A DNA stretch of 64,000 nt from JAHZKN01 sp965250205 (GCA_965250205.1 CBDFNK010000010.1:1-64000), one strand, 5' to 3'; shown: positions 7,256 to 16,240, numbered from the stretch's first letter. Notes: a model not told the origin generated them from the letters alone. Program-made: numbers and translations.

Positions 7256-8365
7256 ATGTCCCTTACCCGTTCCTTGTTTCGCAGTCTTGCAGTGCTGGTT
7301 TTGTGTTCTGGATTGACCAGCATGCTTCACGCGCAACCCGCACCACCAGCAGAACAACAAGCAACACCGTTTGTTGTTGGCACCAAAATCGCGGCGCCAT
7401 TTTCGATGCAGGATGACACCGGCGCCTGGACAGGCCTCAGCATTGAGCTTTGGCAGGCCATCGCTGTCAAACTCGGCAGACCAACTGAATTTAAATCGTT
7501 TAAGACCGCTGATGATGTGGTGAAAGCCGCCGCTGATGGCACTATCGATGCCGGTGTGACCGCCACCTCGATCACAGGTGAACGCGAAAAGATCGTCGAC
7601 TTTAGCCATCCATTTTATAAGTCGGGTCTCGCAATAGCAGTCTCCAACCGCAACACCTCTGGCCTGATCGATATTTTCAAAGCGCTGATTTCGCCTGCGT
7701 TTTTGACAACAGTCGGGGGCCTGTTTGGCCTGCTGCTGATCACAGGTGCCATCATGTGGTTGGTTGAGCGCAAACAAAATTGGGATCAATTTAAACGAGA
7801 CCCCGCAGCCGGCATTGGCGATGGTTTTTGGTGGGCCGCCGTTACCATGACCACCGTTGGTTATGGTGACAAAGCACCAGTGACGTTTCTCGGACGGTTC
7901 ATTGCCGTCATTTGGATGTTCGCGGCTTTGATCATAACCGCCGTCTTTACCGCACAACTCGCAAGCTCATTGACCGTCAACAAGATCTCAGGACCTGTCA
8001 CCAGCATCAAGGATTTGCCAGGTGCCCGCGTGGGTGTCGTCACCAAAGCATCATCGAACAACTACTTCAAACGACGCTACATTCAAACCATTGGCATGGA
8101 TGATATCGAACAGGGTCTGAGGGCACTTGATGAAGGAACCATCGAAGCCTTTGTCCATGACGAACCCATTTTGAAGTTTCAAGTCCTGAAAGGCTATCAG
8201 GGGCGCCTCAACATTTTACCCAATGTGTTTGAGGTGCAGGACTATGGCATCGTTCTGCCACCAAACTCGCCTGATCGCGAGGGCATCAATCAAGCCGTTC
8301 TTGATGTGATGGGATCGCCCGCGTGGCGCGCTACGCGCGAAAAGTACTTTGGCTCGGAAGACTAG
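7256..8365 (+). CDS. GluR0-like ligand-gated potassium channel (periplasmic binding domain plus pore)
   Basis: 369 residues. A signal peptide (about 1-24) is followed by a type II periplasmic-binding lobe (about 38-130, with GVTATSIT and REKIVDFSHPFY). A channel module then interrupts the binding domain: helix M1 (about 142-166), the pore with selectivity filter TTVGYGD near 198-204, and helix M2 ending VFTAQLASSLTV, the counterpart of the eukaryotic receptor motif SYTANLAAFLTV. The second binding lobe follows (about 245-365). This is the prokaryotic ionotropic glutamate receptor layout, with a potassium filter, in the inner membrane. The ligand is probably an amino acid but is not shown by sequence. 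Confidence 0.9.
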   Translation: MSLTRSLFRSLAVLVLCSGLTSMLHAQPAPPAEQQATPFVVGTKIAAPFSMQDDTGAWTGLSIELWQAIAVKLGRPTEFKSFKTADDVVKAAADGTIDAGVTATSITGEREKIVDFSHPFYKSGLAIAVSNRNTSGLIDIFKALISPAFLTTVGGLFGLLLITGAIMWLVERKQNWDQFKRDPAAGIGDGFWWAAVTMTTVGYGDKAPVTFLGRFIAVIWMFAALIITAVFTAQLASSLTVNKISGPVTSIKDLPGARVGVVTKASSNNYFKRRYIQTIGMDDIEQGLRALDEGTIEAFVHDEPILKFQVLKGYQGRLNILPNVFEVQDYGIVLPPNSPDREGINQAVLDVMGSPAWRATREKYFGSED

Positions 8366-8372
8366 GTCAGAC

Positions 8373-8595
8373 CAACACAACTTTAGGACGTGTTGGCAAA
8401 CAAAATAGCCCGACCAACACAACTTTAGGACGTGTTGGCATGACAATATGTACACCAACATTCGGCAAGCCGATGTTGGATAAGACCAACACAACTTTAG
8501 GACGTGTTGGCAAACAAAATAGCCCGACCAACACGACTTTAGAAAGTGTTGGCAAACAAAATAGCCCGACCAACACAACTTTAGAAAGTGTTGGC
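8373..8595. repeat. Array of CCAACAC...GTGTTGG hairpins between convergent genes
   Basis: Five 25-bp palindromes (8373, 8415, 8487, 8529, 8571) each carry perfect 7-base arms CCAACAC/GTGTTGG around an 11-base centre containing CTTTAG. Most are spaced by a near-identical 17-base linker, giving a 42-bp period. A sixth, different hairpin (CCAACAT/ATGTTGG, 8455-8480) interrupts the array. The arms are invariant while the centres vary. It lies between two converging genes, so it may act as a transcription barrier. Related hairpins are at 23385 and 55595. Confidence 0.85.
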
Positions 8596-8625
8596 AAAAA
8601 TGACCGGGACCCCAAGCCCCGCGCC

Positions 8626-8940
8626 CTACTCGCCTAAGAAGCCCATGTTGGTCCAGCCAATCATGCCGCGCCAACTGATACGGCACCATTTGCCCTTGCA
8701 CGGACCCAAACAATGGATGCCAGAGCCCGTCGCTGGGATTGACCCAACGATGCGCCCACGCGAGCTGGCCCGCGAACGAATATTCAATTGGTCCCACTCT
8801 TCAACACCACGAACGCGATAGGTATCTGGACCATGAGCACAATCATAGCCATAGGCACCAGCCTCAGCAGTTGATAGACCAGCGCTGAGCGACAGAATCG
8901 CGGTGGAAAGGCTCAAGACAAAGAAACGGCGAACACACAT
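8626..8940 (-). CDS. Small secreted SH3-domain protein
   Basis: 104 residues from ATG 8940. The frame is open further upstream, but the signal peptide begins here: basic MCVRRFF, a hydrophobic core and an AEA cleavage site near 27. The mature part reads LNIRSRASSRGRIVGSIPA and then WCRISWRGMIGWTNMGFL, the strand pattern of a bacterial SH3 (SH3_3) domain, with two Cys pairs likely disulphide-bonded in the periplasm. Such domains often bind peptidoglycan or other envelope ligands. The exact role is unknown. Confidence 0.83.
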   Translation of the reverse strand: MCVRRFFVLSLSTAILSLSAGLSTAEAGAYGYDCAHGPDTYRVRGVEEWDQLNIRSRASSRGRIVGSIPATGSGIHCLGPCKGKWCRISWRGMIGWTNMGFLGE

Positions 8941-9030
8941 TACTAGCTCCCAATGAGTTGACCCGGCTAAGGATCCATCTTGTCCTAGGTCGCAAGGGAC
9001 CACAATTGGTTCAGACCTTGGCACAAAAAT

Positions 9031-9065
9031 AAAAAAAGACCCGGTTGCTTCAGAGCAACCAGGTC
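9031..9065 (-). terminator. Rho-independent terminator for the small Cys-rich protein gene
   Basis: GACCCGGTTGCT (9038-9049) pairs with AGCAACCAGGTC (9054-9065) around a four-base TCAG loop with one mismatch. On the minus strand it is followed by seven T. It lies about 40 bases past the stop at 9106. Confidence 0.88.
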
Positions 9066-9105
9066 TTGTGCCTTGGGAGCACGCCCCGTTTCAGGGGAAT
9101 TTCGT

Positions 9106-9390
9106 TTAGCGTTTTGCTGCGCGGCGGGACACTTCAGCTTTGGAAACATAGCCGGCTGAGATCAGAGCCTTAACGCAGCGCTTTGAAAGCTTGGAACCGT
9201 TGCGGCGCATGCAAGCTTTGGTGGCTGCAGAACCTGGAGCGTGTTGTGAGCAGTAGTTCAGGTAATCACCGGTGCAAGAAACTTTAACGCGCAGCGAAAC
9301 GGCTGAAGCGGTGGAAGCCTGGGCTGCCAGGGCGCCTGCAACAACGGCGGTTGTCAGGGCAGTGCGAAGGATTGTGTTCAAGGTGGTCAT
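9106..9390 (-). CDS. Small secreted cysteine-containing protein
   Basis: 94 residues. A signal peptide (about 1-30, ending ASTASA) precedes a basic mature domain with four Cys (VSCTGDYLNYCSQH, KACMRRNG, SKRCVKAL). The CxxDxxxxC and C....C spacing is like the cysteine-rich-repeat proteins found in rhizobial envelopes. Start ATG 9390 has GGAGAG correctly placed. An AT-rich stretch at 9480-9530 upstream is probably its promoter region. It has its own terminator. Function unknown. Confidence 0.75.
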   Translation of the reverse strand: MTTLNTILRTALTTAVVAGALAAQASTASAVSLRVKVSCTGDYLNYCSQHAPGSAATKACMRRNGSKLSKRCVKALISAGYVSKAEVSRRAAKR

Positions 9391-9833
9391 CGGGGCTCTC
9401 CAAGGGGTCTTTGTTGTTCGTCGATAAACACACCCTACGAGAGCGTCGCTTTTTCAGCTGTTCCGGCGGGAACAATCTGAAATAAAATTATATACCTTTG
9501 TTTTTATTGCTTTATTTTGATCCCGCCATAGCCTGTAAATAGCGCTGATCGTTGCCAGTTTAGTTAATGGCGTGGTGATATTCGCCCCTTGCACGCGCCC
9601 ACGAACAACCCGGGCGACAGATCAGCGCGATGGACTGCAGGCTGTTGATGTTTCGGCGCACAATCCCATGTGTAAGGCAGGCCCATGTATAAAGGCAGGC
9701 CCATGTGTAAAGGCAGGCCCATGTGTAAAGGCAGGCCCATGTGTAAGGCAAGACCCATGTGTAAAGGCAGACCCGTCTACAACGCATGTACCCACGGCTG
9801 CCACACCTAAAAAAAAAGAAGGAAAGTACCCTC
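9391..9833. other. Divergent intergenic region with AT-rich block and tandem repeat
   Basis: Holds an AT-rich block (9480-9530), then a tandem 17-18 bp repeat (9665-9772) and the ribosome site of the following gene (GGAAAG near 9821). Open frames over the tandem repeat on both strands are artefacts of its period being a near-multiple of three. Confidence 0.6.
9665..9772. repeat. Tandem repeat, six units of 17-18 bp
   Basis: Six head-to-tail copies of CCCATGTGTAAAGGCAGG with small changes; two copies are one base shorter (TAAGGCA). It lies about 60 bases upstream of the GlcG-like gene. A second tandem repeat of similar size at 24959-25047 also contains GGCCCA and CCATG but is otherwise different. 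Confidence 0.9.
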
Positions 9834-10268
9834 ATGCATGTTTCAAACGAAGACGCGACCAAAGCCATCAATGCCGCGCGTAAAAAGGCAAAATCTCTCA
9901 AAACAAAGATGTGCATTGCCGTTGTCGATTCCGGCGGCAACCTCAAGGCATTCGCGCGCATGGATGACGCCTGGGTCGGGTCAATCGACATTGCGATCAA
10001 GAAAGCCAAAACGTCAGTGTTCTTTGGCATGGCGACGGGTCTCATCGGCGAACTTTCACAACCCGGAAAAAGTCTTTACGGCATTGAACATTCCAATGAG
10101 GGTTTGATCACGTTTCCAGGCGGCCTTCCCATCGTCGATGAAGAAGGCATTCTGATTGGTGCAATTGGTATCAGCGGCTCGTCGGTTGAAAACGATCACA
10201 AGGTTGCAGAATCTGCGGTCAATGTTCTGGGCGTATCAGATGTGCCAGAACACCCTTGGCGCACATAA
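9834..10268 (+). CDS. GlcG/HbpS-family haem-degrading-like protein
   Basis: 144 residues from ATG 9834, chosen because GGAAAG lies just upstream and the family N-terminus begins here. The signature MCIAVVDSGGNLKAFARMD, the ..KAKTSVFFGM helix and GGLPIVDEEGILIGAIGISG are those of GlcG/HbpS proteins (DUF336). Some members bind or degrade haem; others sit with glycolate or corrinoid enzymes. The C-terminal ..AESAVNVLG is also typical. There is no signal peptide and no informative neighbour, so the specific role is open. Confidence 0.9.
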   Translation: MHVSNEDATKAINAARKKAKSLKTKMCIAVVDSGGNLKAFARMDDAWVGSIDIAIKKAKTSVFFGMATGLIGELSQPGKSLYGIEHSNEGLITFPGGLPIVDEEGILIGAIGISGSSVENDHKVAESAVNVLGVSDVPEHPWRT

Positions 10269-10422
10269 ACTTGTATGTGGCAGCTCTAAGCGTACTCTTA
10301 GCGATTCCGGGCTTTCCGGGATCGTTATTTACCCTGCTTTGAGTGGCAATCCCAGTTGTAAGCCATTTGATAATGTCAGGCATTTCTTGGAGAAACCCTT
10401 GATAAATCTATTCTGATTTTAT

Positions 10423-11016
10423 CTATTTGGCTGTCGTTCGGCTGTGTTCTGGCCGCGCGACCAGCCGCCCCCACCACGCATCAAAAGAATGCACCAATTG
10501 CGTCGCGCCCTTGGCATCAACAAGCGGGCGTTGTTCATTGTGCCAGGCAAAAATTCCACCCGCCATATTAGAGACACTGCGCGCACCTTTTTCTTTCAAG
10601 AGCGAAGCGGTACGGGTTGCCAGTTTCGACGAGCGCACACCAACGGCGCAATAAAACACCACATCTTTACCTGTAATCTCGTCTCCAAACCGAGACTGGA
10701 AGTTAGCCACAGTTGTATCGGGCAGGACATGTTCTGCGCCCAGGATGTGGCTAACGGAAAATTCTTCTTCCGATCGGGCGTCAATCAGCAATAGGTCAGC
10801 CCGATCCAGCTTTGCAGCAACAGCATCCGTTGCGATGTGGGGAAGCTTCGGCCAACGCTCAGCCACGCCATTCATCGTTTTGGCCAAGGCCGCGCGCGCC
10901 TGCGCACCGCCTTTGGCCTCACTGAATGTCGGCACGCCCGTCTGCACCGCAACGACCGCCCCCACTACTGCGACCACAGTCGCAAGGATTAGGATTTTGT
11001 TGTTGCGATCAAACAT
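10423..11016 (-). CDS. Membrane-anchored rhodanese-domain protein
   Basis: 197 residues from ATG 11016, with GTGAGG upstream. One N-terminal membrane segment (about 7-25) anchors a periplasmic rhodanese domain (about 60-175). The active loop is YCAVGVRSS, with the catalytic Cys near residue 127, preceded by LLIDARSEEEFSVSHILGA. The domain transfers sulphane sulphur or senses persulphides. A short C-terminal tail follows. It lies in the same orientation as, but about 210 bases from, a DM13 protein. Specific partner unknown. Confidence 0.88.
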   Translation of the reverse strand: MFDRNNKILILATVVAVVGAVVAVQTGVPTFSEAKGGAQARAALAKTMNGVAERWPKLPHIATDAVAAKLDRADLLLIDARSEEEFSVSHILGAEHVLPDTTVANFQSRFGDEITGKDVVFYCAVGVRSSKLATRTASLLKEKGARSVSNMAGGIFAWHNEQRPLVDAKGATQLVHSFDAWWGRLVARPEHSRTTAK

Positions 11017-11228
11017 TGTCCTCACTCCCAAGCCGCAGCTTTATAATCGTCGACCCAGATCGGCATCGTGCCAATATTGTTAAAGTTGCGATAGTCCAAT
11101 TTGCCAATTTGCACTGTGGATGGGCATTTTGCGCCAGGCCGAGAGCGGGGTTTTAAAGCAACCTGCACTCGAAGAGCACCCGTAAACCGCACGAGTAACT
11201 GAGCTCAACCCCGCCGAACCCGACCAGC

Positions 11229-11699
11229 CTATCTATACTTGGCAGCAGAAATAAACACGCCGAAGGACTCGCACCACACAACAACAGTTGAATACGCGCT
11301 GACATCGACACCTGCTGGCACGTCCAAAACAAACCCGTCAAACGTTTTTACATCGCCAACACCTTGAGCCTTGCCTTTGACTTTGTTGAATTGTGCCTCG
11401 TCTTCAACAAACTCTTTAACAAGATACACCTTGTAATCCGGCCCAGGTGCTAACTTGCCTTGATGGACAATTTTTTTCGGGCTGACACTCACATTGCCTT
11501 CACCCCAATGTAGGAAATCGCTGCCTTTTAGGTCTCTTTTGAATTGCGCCTTGTAGAGCGCGGTCTTTGCCGTCTCGGCAAGCATGGCTTTGTCGGGGCT
11601 TTCAGGAGCCGTGAGGATCGGCAGGAAGTACACCCCAAGCGCAAACCCGATAGCCAGAGCGACACCATGGCTCGCAAAAAGCATGATCCAACGCAGCAT
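11229..11699 (-). CDS. DM13-domain membrane protein
   Basis: 156 residues with one N-terminal membrane helix (about 8-28) and a DM13 domain (about 60-156). Visible family features are GEGNVSV near the domain start, LAPGPDYKVYLV and the C-terminal STVVVWCESFGVFISAAKY, which holds the conserved Cys thought to act in redox or electron transfer. Start ATG 11699 has GGGAGAAAG upstream. The next gene upstream in the same direction is an antiporter, about 135 bases away. Role is inferred from the domain only. Confidence 0.87.
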   Translation of the reverse strand: MLRWIMLFASHGVALAIGFALGVYFLPILTAPESPDKAMLAETAKTALYKAQFKRDLKGSDFLHWGEGNVSVSPKKIVHQGKLAPGPDYKVYLVKEFVEDEAQFNKVKGKAQGVGDVKTFDGFVLDVPAGVDVSAYSTVVVWCESFGVFISAAKYR

Positions 11700-11835
11700 T
11701 CTCTTTCTCCCTCAGTCTCAACGAGCGCATCTTAAACCAAATGCGCACGTCCTCAAAGTTCCCTGGCAGCAAACACTTATTACCGGTCCCGGTTCTTTCT
11801 GTCGATGCTCCAACGTCTTGCATCCTGTTCGCGGT

Positions 11836-12759
11836 TCATGGCCAAAGCACCGCAAGATACCCGATGTAGGCTGCAAGCAAGGTTGCCCCGATAATCCGCG
11901 GTATGCGCCGCAACGAAAAAACGAGCAGGCAAAGAAAAGCCGTTGCACCCAGCATGACGAGGTTATCAAAATGGACGATACCCTCTGGCACACGGGTCGG
12001 TGTGACAACGGCGATTGTGCCGCCAATTGCCAAGATGTTAAACATGCACGAACCGAGTACGTTGCCGAGTGCAACATCACCCTCCTTACGAACTGCGGCA
12101 ACGAGGGTTGTCACGATTTCAGGCAGGGTCGTACCGATAGCTACGATCGTCAGTCCAATCAAGGTGTCGTCTACGTCATAAGACCGCGCAAGTCCGACAC
12201 CACCTGTGACCACAAAATAGCCACCGGCCACCAGAATAACCAAACCAATAATGACCATTCCAAGCGAGGATAGGATTGAAATCCTGCCCTCCACATCGCG
12301 TTGTGGCACACTGTGCTCATTGCCCCGTTGGTAAGAGAGAACAAGATAAAGCGCCAACGCCATCCACATGGCTGCACCGACAATCGCCGACAAGCCTGTC
12401 CACAATGAAACAACGACGAACCCCGCCGTTGCGAGCAGCACAAGGAGGACATCGCGACGTATGTCATCTCCGCGAAGGCAAAGCGGGCTGATCAAGGCTG
12501 CTATGCCGAGAACCAACAGGATGTTGGCAATGTTGGAACCAACAATATTTCCAATGGCAATGCCGGGGGCGTCGGTGAACATTGCCTCAATGCTGGTGAC
12601 GAGTTCCGGCAACGATGAGCCAAAACCGATAACAACGGCTCCAATAAAAAATGGCGATAGCCCGAACTGCTTAGCGCTCGAGACGGCACCGCGCACTGTG
12701 ACTTCACCACCTGCGGCAAGCAGCAGGAATCCGGTCGCAATCAGAAAGAAATTGTTCAC
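11836..12759 (-). CDS. Calcium/sodium antiporter, CaCA family (YrbG-like)
   Basis: 307 residues and about ten membrane helices. Two inverted alpha repeats carry the ion-binding motifs GSSLPELVTSIEA (about 48-60) and GTTLPEIVTTLVA (about 208-220), with GNIVGSNIANILLVLG and GNVLGSCMFNILAIGG following each. These are the defining CaCA signatures. It exchanges Ca2+ (or another cation) for Na+ or H+ across the inner membrane. Length is normal. Confidence 0.94.
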   Translation of the reverse strand: MNNFFLIATGFLLLAAGGEVTVRGAVSSAKQFGLSPFFIGAVVIGFGSSLPELVTSIEAMFTDAPGIAIGNIVGSNIANILLVLGIAALISPLCLRGDDIRRDVLLVLLATAGFVVVSLWTGLSAIVGAAMWMALALYLVLSYQRGNEHSVPQRDVEGRISILSSLGMVIIGLVILVAGGYFVVTGGVGLARSYDVDDTLIGLTIVAIGTTLPEIVTTLVAAVRKEGDVALGNVLGSCMFNILAIGGTIAVVTPTRVPEGIVHFDNLVMLGATAFLCLLVFSLRRIPRIIGATLLAAYIGYLAVLWP

Positions 12760-13118
12760 TGCGCCTCAAAAGAAGTTTGGGATCAGTGCCAGAGCCAAAT
12801 GGCCTGACCGAGATTTAGCGGACGTCCTCATGTTTTGCACGTGCGTGGTCCCTTGCATACACTGACGCCTCAACTAAGTAATACCCACTCAGAGATTTAA
12901 GTGCGCTCCAACGCTGGCAACCCGCGTTGGATGTAAAAACAACACCTGACATGGGCCTATCGAGATGGCACCAACGTGGCGGATCAAACATTTACCTGAC
13001 CCGCCGATTTATTGAAGGGGCTGCCTGCCATTTTTGAACATCAAGCTGCTGCGGCAGTCCTTGCGTTCGTTCATAGCTGTCGTGGGCCCGGACAACAACA
13101 CAACGCCCTGCAAAAATC
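12760..13118. other. Intergenic region between antiporter and pyrG
   Basis: About 360 bases between two minus-strand genes. It must contain the antiporter promoter. I see no terminator with a convincing T run, no repeat copy and no supported ORF. Confidence 0.5.
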
Positions 13119-14747
13119 CTAAACCAACCGGCTGCGCTTAACGGCGGCGGCTATGAAGCTCTTGAACAACGGGTGGGGGTCAAACGGACGTGACTTCAGT
13201 TCAGGGTGATATTGCACACCGATAAACCACGGGTGGTCTGGATACTCGACCGTTTCCGGCAACAGGCCATCGGGTGACAGGCCTGCAAACTTGAGGCCCG
13301 CCGCTTCCAGGCGTTCGCGATAGCGCATGTTCACTTCAAAGCGATGGCGATGGCGTTCTGAAATATCCCGCGTGCCGTAAACCTCTGCGATACGACTTCC
13401 AGCAATCAGCTTTGCCGGAAACGCGCCAAGGCGCATCGTGCCGCCCAAATCACCATCGACTTCGCGTTGCTTCAGTTCCTCGCCCTGCATCCACTCGGTC
13501 ATCAAACCAACAATCGGTTCACCACCTTCGCCAAACTCTGTTGAGGTTGCGTTTTCAATGCCTGCTAAATTGCGCGCCGCTTCCACGCACGCCATCTGCA
13601 TGCCAAAGCAAATGCCGAAATAGGGAACGCCGCGTTCGCGGGCAAACTTGGCCGCTAGGATTTTGCCTTCCGCACCGCGTTCTCCAAAGCCACCGGGCAC
13701 GAGAATGCCGTTGACATCTTCCAAGTAGGGAGCTGGGTCTTCGCGTTCGAAGACTTCGCTTTCAATCCATTCAAGGCGCACCTTCACCGCATTTGCGATG
13801 CCGCCATGGACCAGCGCTTCCATCAACGACTTGTATGCATCCTTAAGACCAGTGTACTTGCCGACAATCGCAATCACCACTTCGCCTTCAGGATTGGCAA
13901 TCGTGTTGGAAATCGTATCCCAGCGCGTGTGGTCAGGCTCGGGTGCATCCTCAATACCAAAGGCCGCCAGAACTTGACCGTCGAGACCCTCGTTGTGATA
14001 GGCCAGCGGCACGTCATAGATTGATGACACATCAAGGGCCTGGATCACCGCCTCTTCGCGCACATTACAAAACAGTGCGATCTTGCGCCGTTCCGACGCC
14101 GGCACTTCTCGATCTGAGCGGCACATCAAGATGTCCGGCTGAATACCAATCGAGCGCAGCTCTTTCACGGAATGCTGAGTTGGTTTGGTTTTTAATTCAC
14201 CAGCAGACGGGATGTAGGGCATCAACGTCAAATGTACATAGATCGCGGCACCACGCGGCAAGTCATTGCCAACCTGACGAATGGCTTCAAAAAACGGCAG
14301 CGCTTCAATATCGCCCACCGTGCCGCCAATTTCCACGAGCACGAAATCAATGTCTTCGTTGCCTGACACAACAAACGTCTTAATCGCGTCTGTGACGTGC
14401 GGGATTACCTGCACCGTGCCACCCAGATAATCACCGCGCCGTTCCTTGGCGATAATGTCCTGATAAATGCGCCCGGTTGTGATGTTGTCTTTCTGACTGG
14501 CTGGAACGCCGGTAAAGCGCTCATAGTGGCCGAGATCAAGATCAGTCTCTGCGCCATCATCCGTGACGAACACTTCGCCGTGCTGATAAGGGCTCATCGT
14601 TCCAGGATCAACATTGAGATAGGGGTCGAGTTTTCTCAACCGCACGGAATACCCGCGCGATTGCAGAAGCGCGCCGAGCGCGGCGGAAGCAAGGCCTTTA
14701 CCTAATGAGGAGACCACGCCACCGGTAATGAAGATGTACCGTTGCAT
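13119..14747 (-). CDS. pyrG: CTP synthase
   Basis: A 542-residue enzyme converting UTP to CTP with ATP and glutamine. The N-terminal amidoligase domain begins YIFITGGVVSSLGKGL and includes the PYQHGEVFVTDDGAETDLDLGHYERF blocks. The C-terminal class I amidotransferase domain has the catalytic Cys in YFGICFGMQMA (near 380) and the His/Glu pair in GVQYHPELKSRP (near 520). Length is full. It precedes secG, tpiA and neighbours in the order common in Alphaproteobacteria. Confidence 0.98.
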   Translation of the reverse strand: MQRYIFITGGVVSSLGKGLASAALGALLQSRGYSVRLRKLDPYLNVDPGTMSPYQHGEVFVTDDGAETDLDLGHYERFTGVPASQKDNITTGRIYQDIIAKERRGDYLGGTVQVIPHVTDAIKTFVVSGNEDIDFVLVEIGGTVGDIEALPFFEAIRQVGNDLPRGAAIYVHLTLMPYIPSAGELKTKPTQHSVKELRSIGIQPDILMCRSDREVPASERRKIALFCNVREEAVIQALDVSSIYDVPLAYHNEGLDGQVLAAFGIEDAPEPDHTRWDTISNTIANPEGEVVIAIVGKYTGLKDAYKSLMEALVHGGIANAVKVRLEWIESEVFEREDPAPYLEDVNGILVPGGFGERGAEGKILAAKFARERGVPYFGICFGMQMACVEAARNLAGIENATSTEFGEGGEPIVGLMTEWMQGEELKQREVDGDLGGTMRLGAFPAKLIAGSRIAEVYGTRDISERHRHRFEVNMRYRERLEAAGLKFAGLSPDGLLPETVEYPDHPWFIGVQYHPELKSRPFDPHPLFKSFIAAAVKRSRLV

Positions 14748-14881
14748 GGGCTTGTAGATTACACAGAGATCGCTTGATTCGAAGCATCAAATTGCGCGCA
14801 CCCACAAACTGTGGCCGCCAAGCCATAAAGTGCGGCCGCCAGGGATTAAGATGATGAAGCGTTGAATGCCTTAAGATACGT

Positions 14882-15247
14882 CTATTTCAGCTTATCGAGG
14901 ATGCCGCCGGACGGCTCTTCTGCCGGACTTGCAGGTGTAGTTTTATCAGCTGTTGCCGCTTTCTCGGTTGCAGCAGGTGTTGCCGATTTATCAAAAATTG
15001 ATTCGTCCGACTGTGTGCGTTGCCCCAATACCGTCAACGCAATGCTGGTAGCAAAAAAGCCAAGCGCCAAACCTGCTGTCACACGGGTGAGAAGGTTGGC
15101 CTGGCCGCGTCCGGTGAGAAAACCACCGCCGCCACCACCACCGCTACCGCCAATCCCAAGTGCGCCACCTTCTGACTTTTGCATCAGCACAACGCCAATC
15201 ATTGCTGCCGCGATGATCAGGTGAATGACAAGAATTACCGTCGCCAT
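14882..15247 (-). CDS. secG: Preprotein translocase subunit SecG
   Basis: 121 residues. Two membrane helices (about 2-22 and 53-73) flank a loop with QKSEGGALGIGGSGGGGGGGFLTGRGQANLLTR, the typical SecG loop; here split as SEGGALG, a run of glycines and RGQANLLTR. The C-terminal Ala/Thr/Pro-rich tail is the usual alphaproteobacterial extension. It assists SecYEG in protein export. It lies about 130 bases upstream of pyrG on the same strand and may be cotranscribed. Confidence 0.92.
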   Translation of the reverse strand: MATVILVIHLIIAAAMIGVVLMQKSEGGALGIGGSGGGGGGGFLTGRGQANLLTRVTAGLALGFFATSIALTVLGQRTQSDESIFDKSATPAATEKAATADKTTPASPAEEPSGGILDKLK

Positions 15248-15439
15248 GAGGGATCAGCCCTTTGATATGCCCGTGTTAGGGGAAGCCCCTGTTCAGGAGC
15301 CCAGTTTCGAGGGAACAAGTGGCGCGTTCTACACCACTTTTGGGTGCTATTGCAAAGGGATGGTGGCAATGAGGACAATACGTCCTAAACGCCTCCTTTG
15401 CCCGCCGGGTAGCAGATTGCTCCGCCGCGCCCCGATCGC

Positions 15440-16240
15440 TCAACGTGTTTTTAGCGAGGGCTGATAGCCTGGATTTTCGGGTGGCGGCACATAGGTATCC
15501 AAGCCTCGCCGGATCTTACGCGCTTTGATTTGTCGGGCTTTGGCTTGGCGCGCCTTAGCCCGACTGGTTTTAACATTGCCGGATTTTTTGCCAGATGCCG
15601 TCTTCGGCTGCAAGCGGATGACCTTTGGCAACTTGGCCTGATCGCTGCCCGGCGGGCCCTGAATGGCATTGGCTTTAACGCTAGGCCCAGCTTTTTTTTG
15701 CGGCGCGGACGGCGCCGTTGCCGATGGCACGGGTGGAACAGACTTTGATGTGCCCACTCGGATCTGCCCGCTGGGCTTTGCCCTCAAGACTTGAGCTGGC
15801 GACAGGGCCGGCCTTTTGACAGGCATTGGAACGGCTGAGCGTCTCACCCGTTTCAGCACACCGCGTTGAGTGGTCGCCGCAGGCACCACTTTTGGCTTTG
15901 GCGACTTCACATCCCGCAACGAATGAATAACCACAGCACTGGTCAGCGCCATGCCTTTGCAGCGAAACGCCAATTGCTCTTCAATTTCAAATACACGGGC
16001 CATCTGCTGCGTCTTGAGTTGACCCAGATGCGTCTTGGCCCATTCAGATCCGCGCGCAATCACATCTTCTATGCCCTGATCCAACAGCGTTTGATGTTCG
16101 GTTTTCAGCGCTTCACATGCGGGCTTGTCGAGTGGTTTTGCCTGCGCAGTATGCACGGCCACAAAAACAATCGCCAACGCGAACGCACGACGGTGAACAA
16201 ACCGCAAAACAGCCAGTAGACCGTTCCTCTGGTGCAGCAA
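15440..16240 (-). CDS. Secreted protein with basic low-complexity C-terminal half, hypothetical
   Basis: 266 residues from TTG 16240, with GGAGGG about 13 bases upstream; the start is uncertain. A signal peptide ends near residue 34 (VHTAQA). A helical domain with two Cys follows (about 35-110, PACEALKTEHQTLLDQGI, FRCKGMALTS). From about 115 the protein is Pro/Ala/Lys/Arg rich, ending in KARQAKARQIKARKIRRG-type repeats. I recognise no named family. Its position between secG and tpiA is where alphaproteobacteria often have unknown exported proteins. Confidence 0.7.
   Translation of the reverse strand: MLHQRNGLLAVLRFVHRRAFALAIVFVAVHTAQAKPLDKPACEALKTEHQTLLDQGIEDVIARGSEWAKTHLGQLKTQQMARVFEIEEQLAFRCKGMALTSAVVIHSLRDVKSPKPKVVPAATTQRGVLKRVRRSAVPMPVKRPALSPAQVLRAKPSGQIRVGTSKSVPPVPSATAPSAPQKKAGPSVKANAIQGPPGSDQAKLPKVIRLQPKTASGKKSGNVKTSRAKARQAKARQIKARKIRRGLDTYVPPPENPGYQPSLKTR

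Noticed and set aside
7043..7957. 304-codon minus-strand frame
   Set aside because: It lies antisense to aroC and the channel gene, both unmistakable families on the plus strand; its peptide has no recognisable domain.
8373..8595. CRISPR-like array
   Set aside because: The spaced elements are palindromes and the spacers between them are nearly identical, and no cas gene is near. A CRISPR array has constant repeats and different spacers.
8323..8637. Open frames across the hairpin array on both strands
   Set aside because: The 42-bp period keeps frames open and gives repeated peptides (TNTTLGRVGKQNSP). They have no start context or family and end in neighbouring genes.
9564..10045. Open frames across the 18-bp tandem repeat, with repeated KAGPCV or YTWACL peptides
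   Set aside because: They are produced by the repeat period; the indel copies break the pattern and no ribosome site precedes them.
11584..12273. 229-codon plus-strand frame
   Set aside because: Antisense to the DM13 and CaCA antiporter genes; composition is that of a shadow frame.
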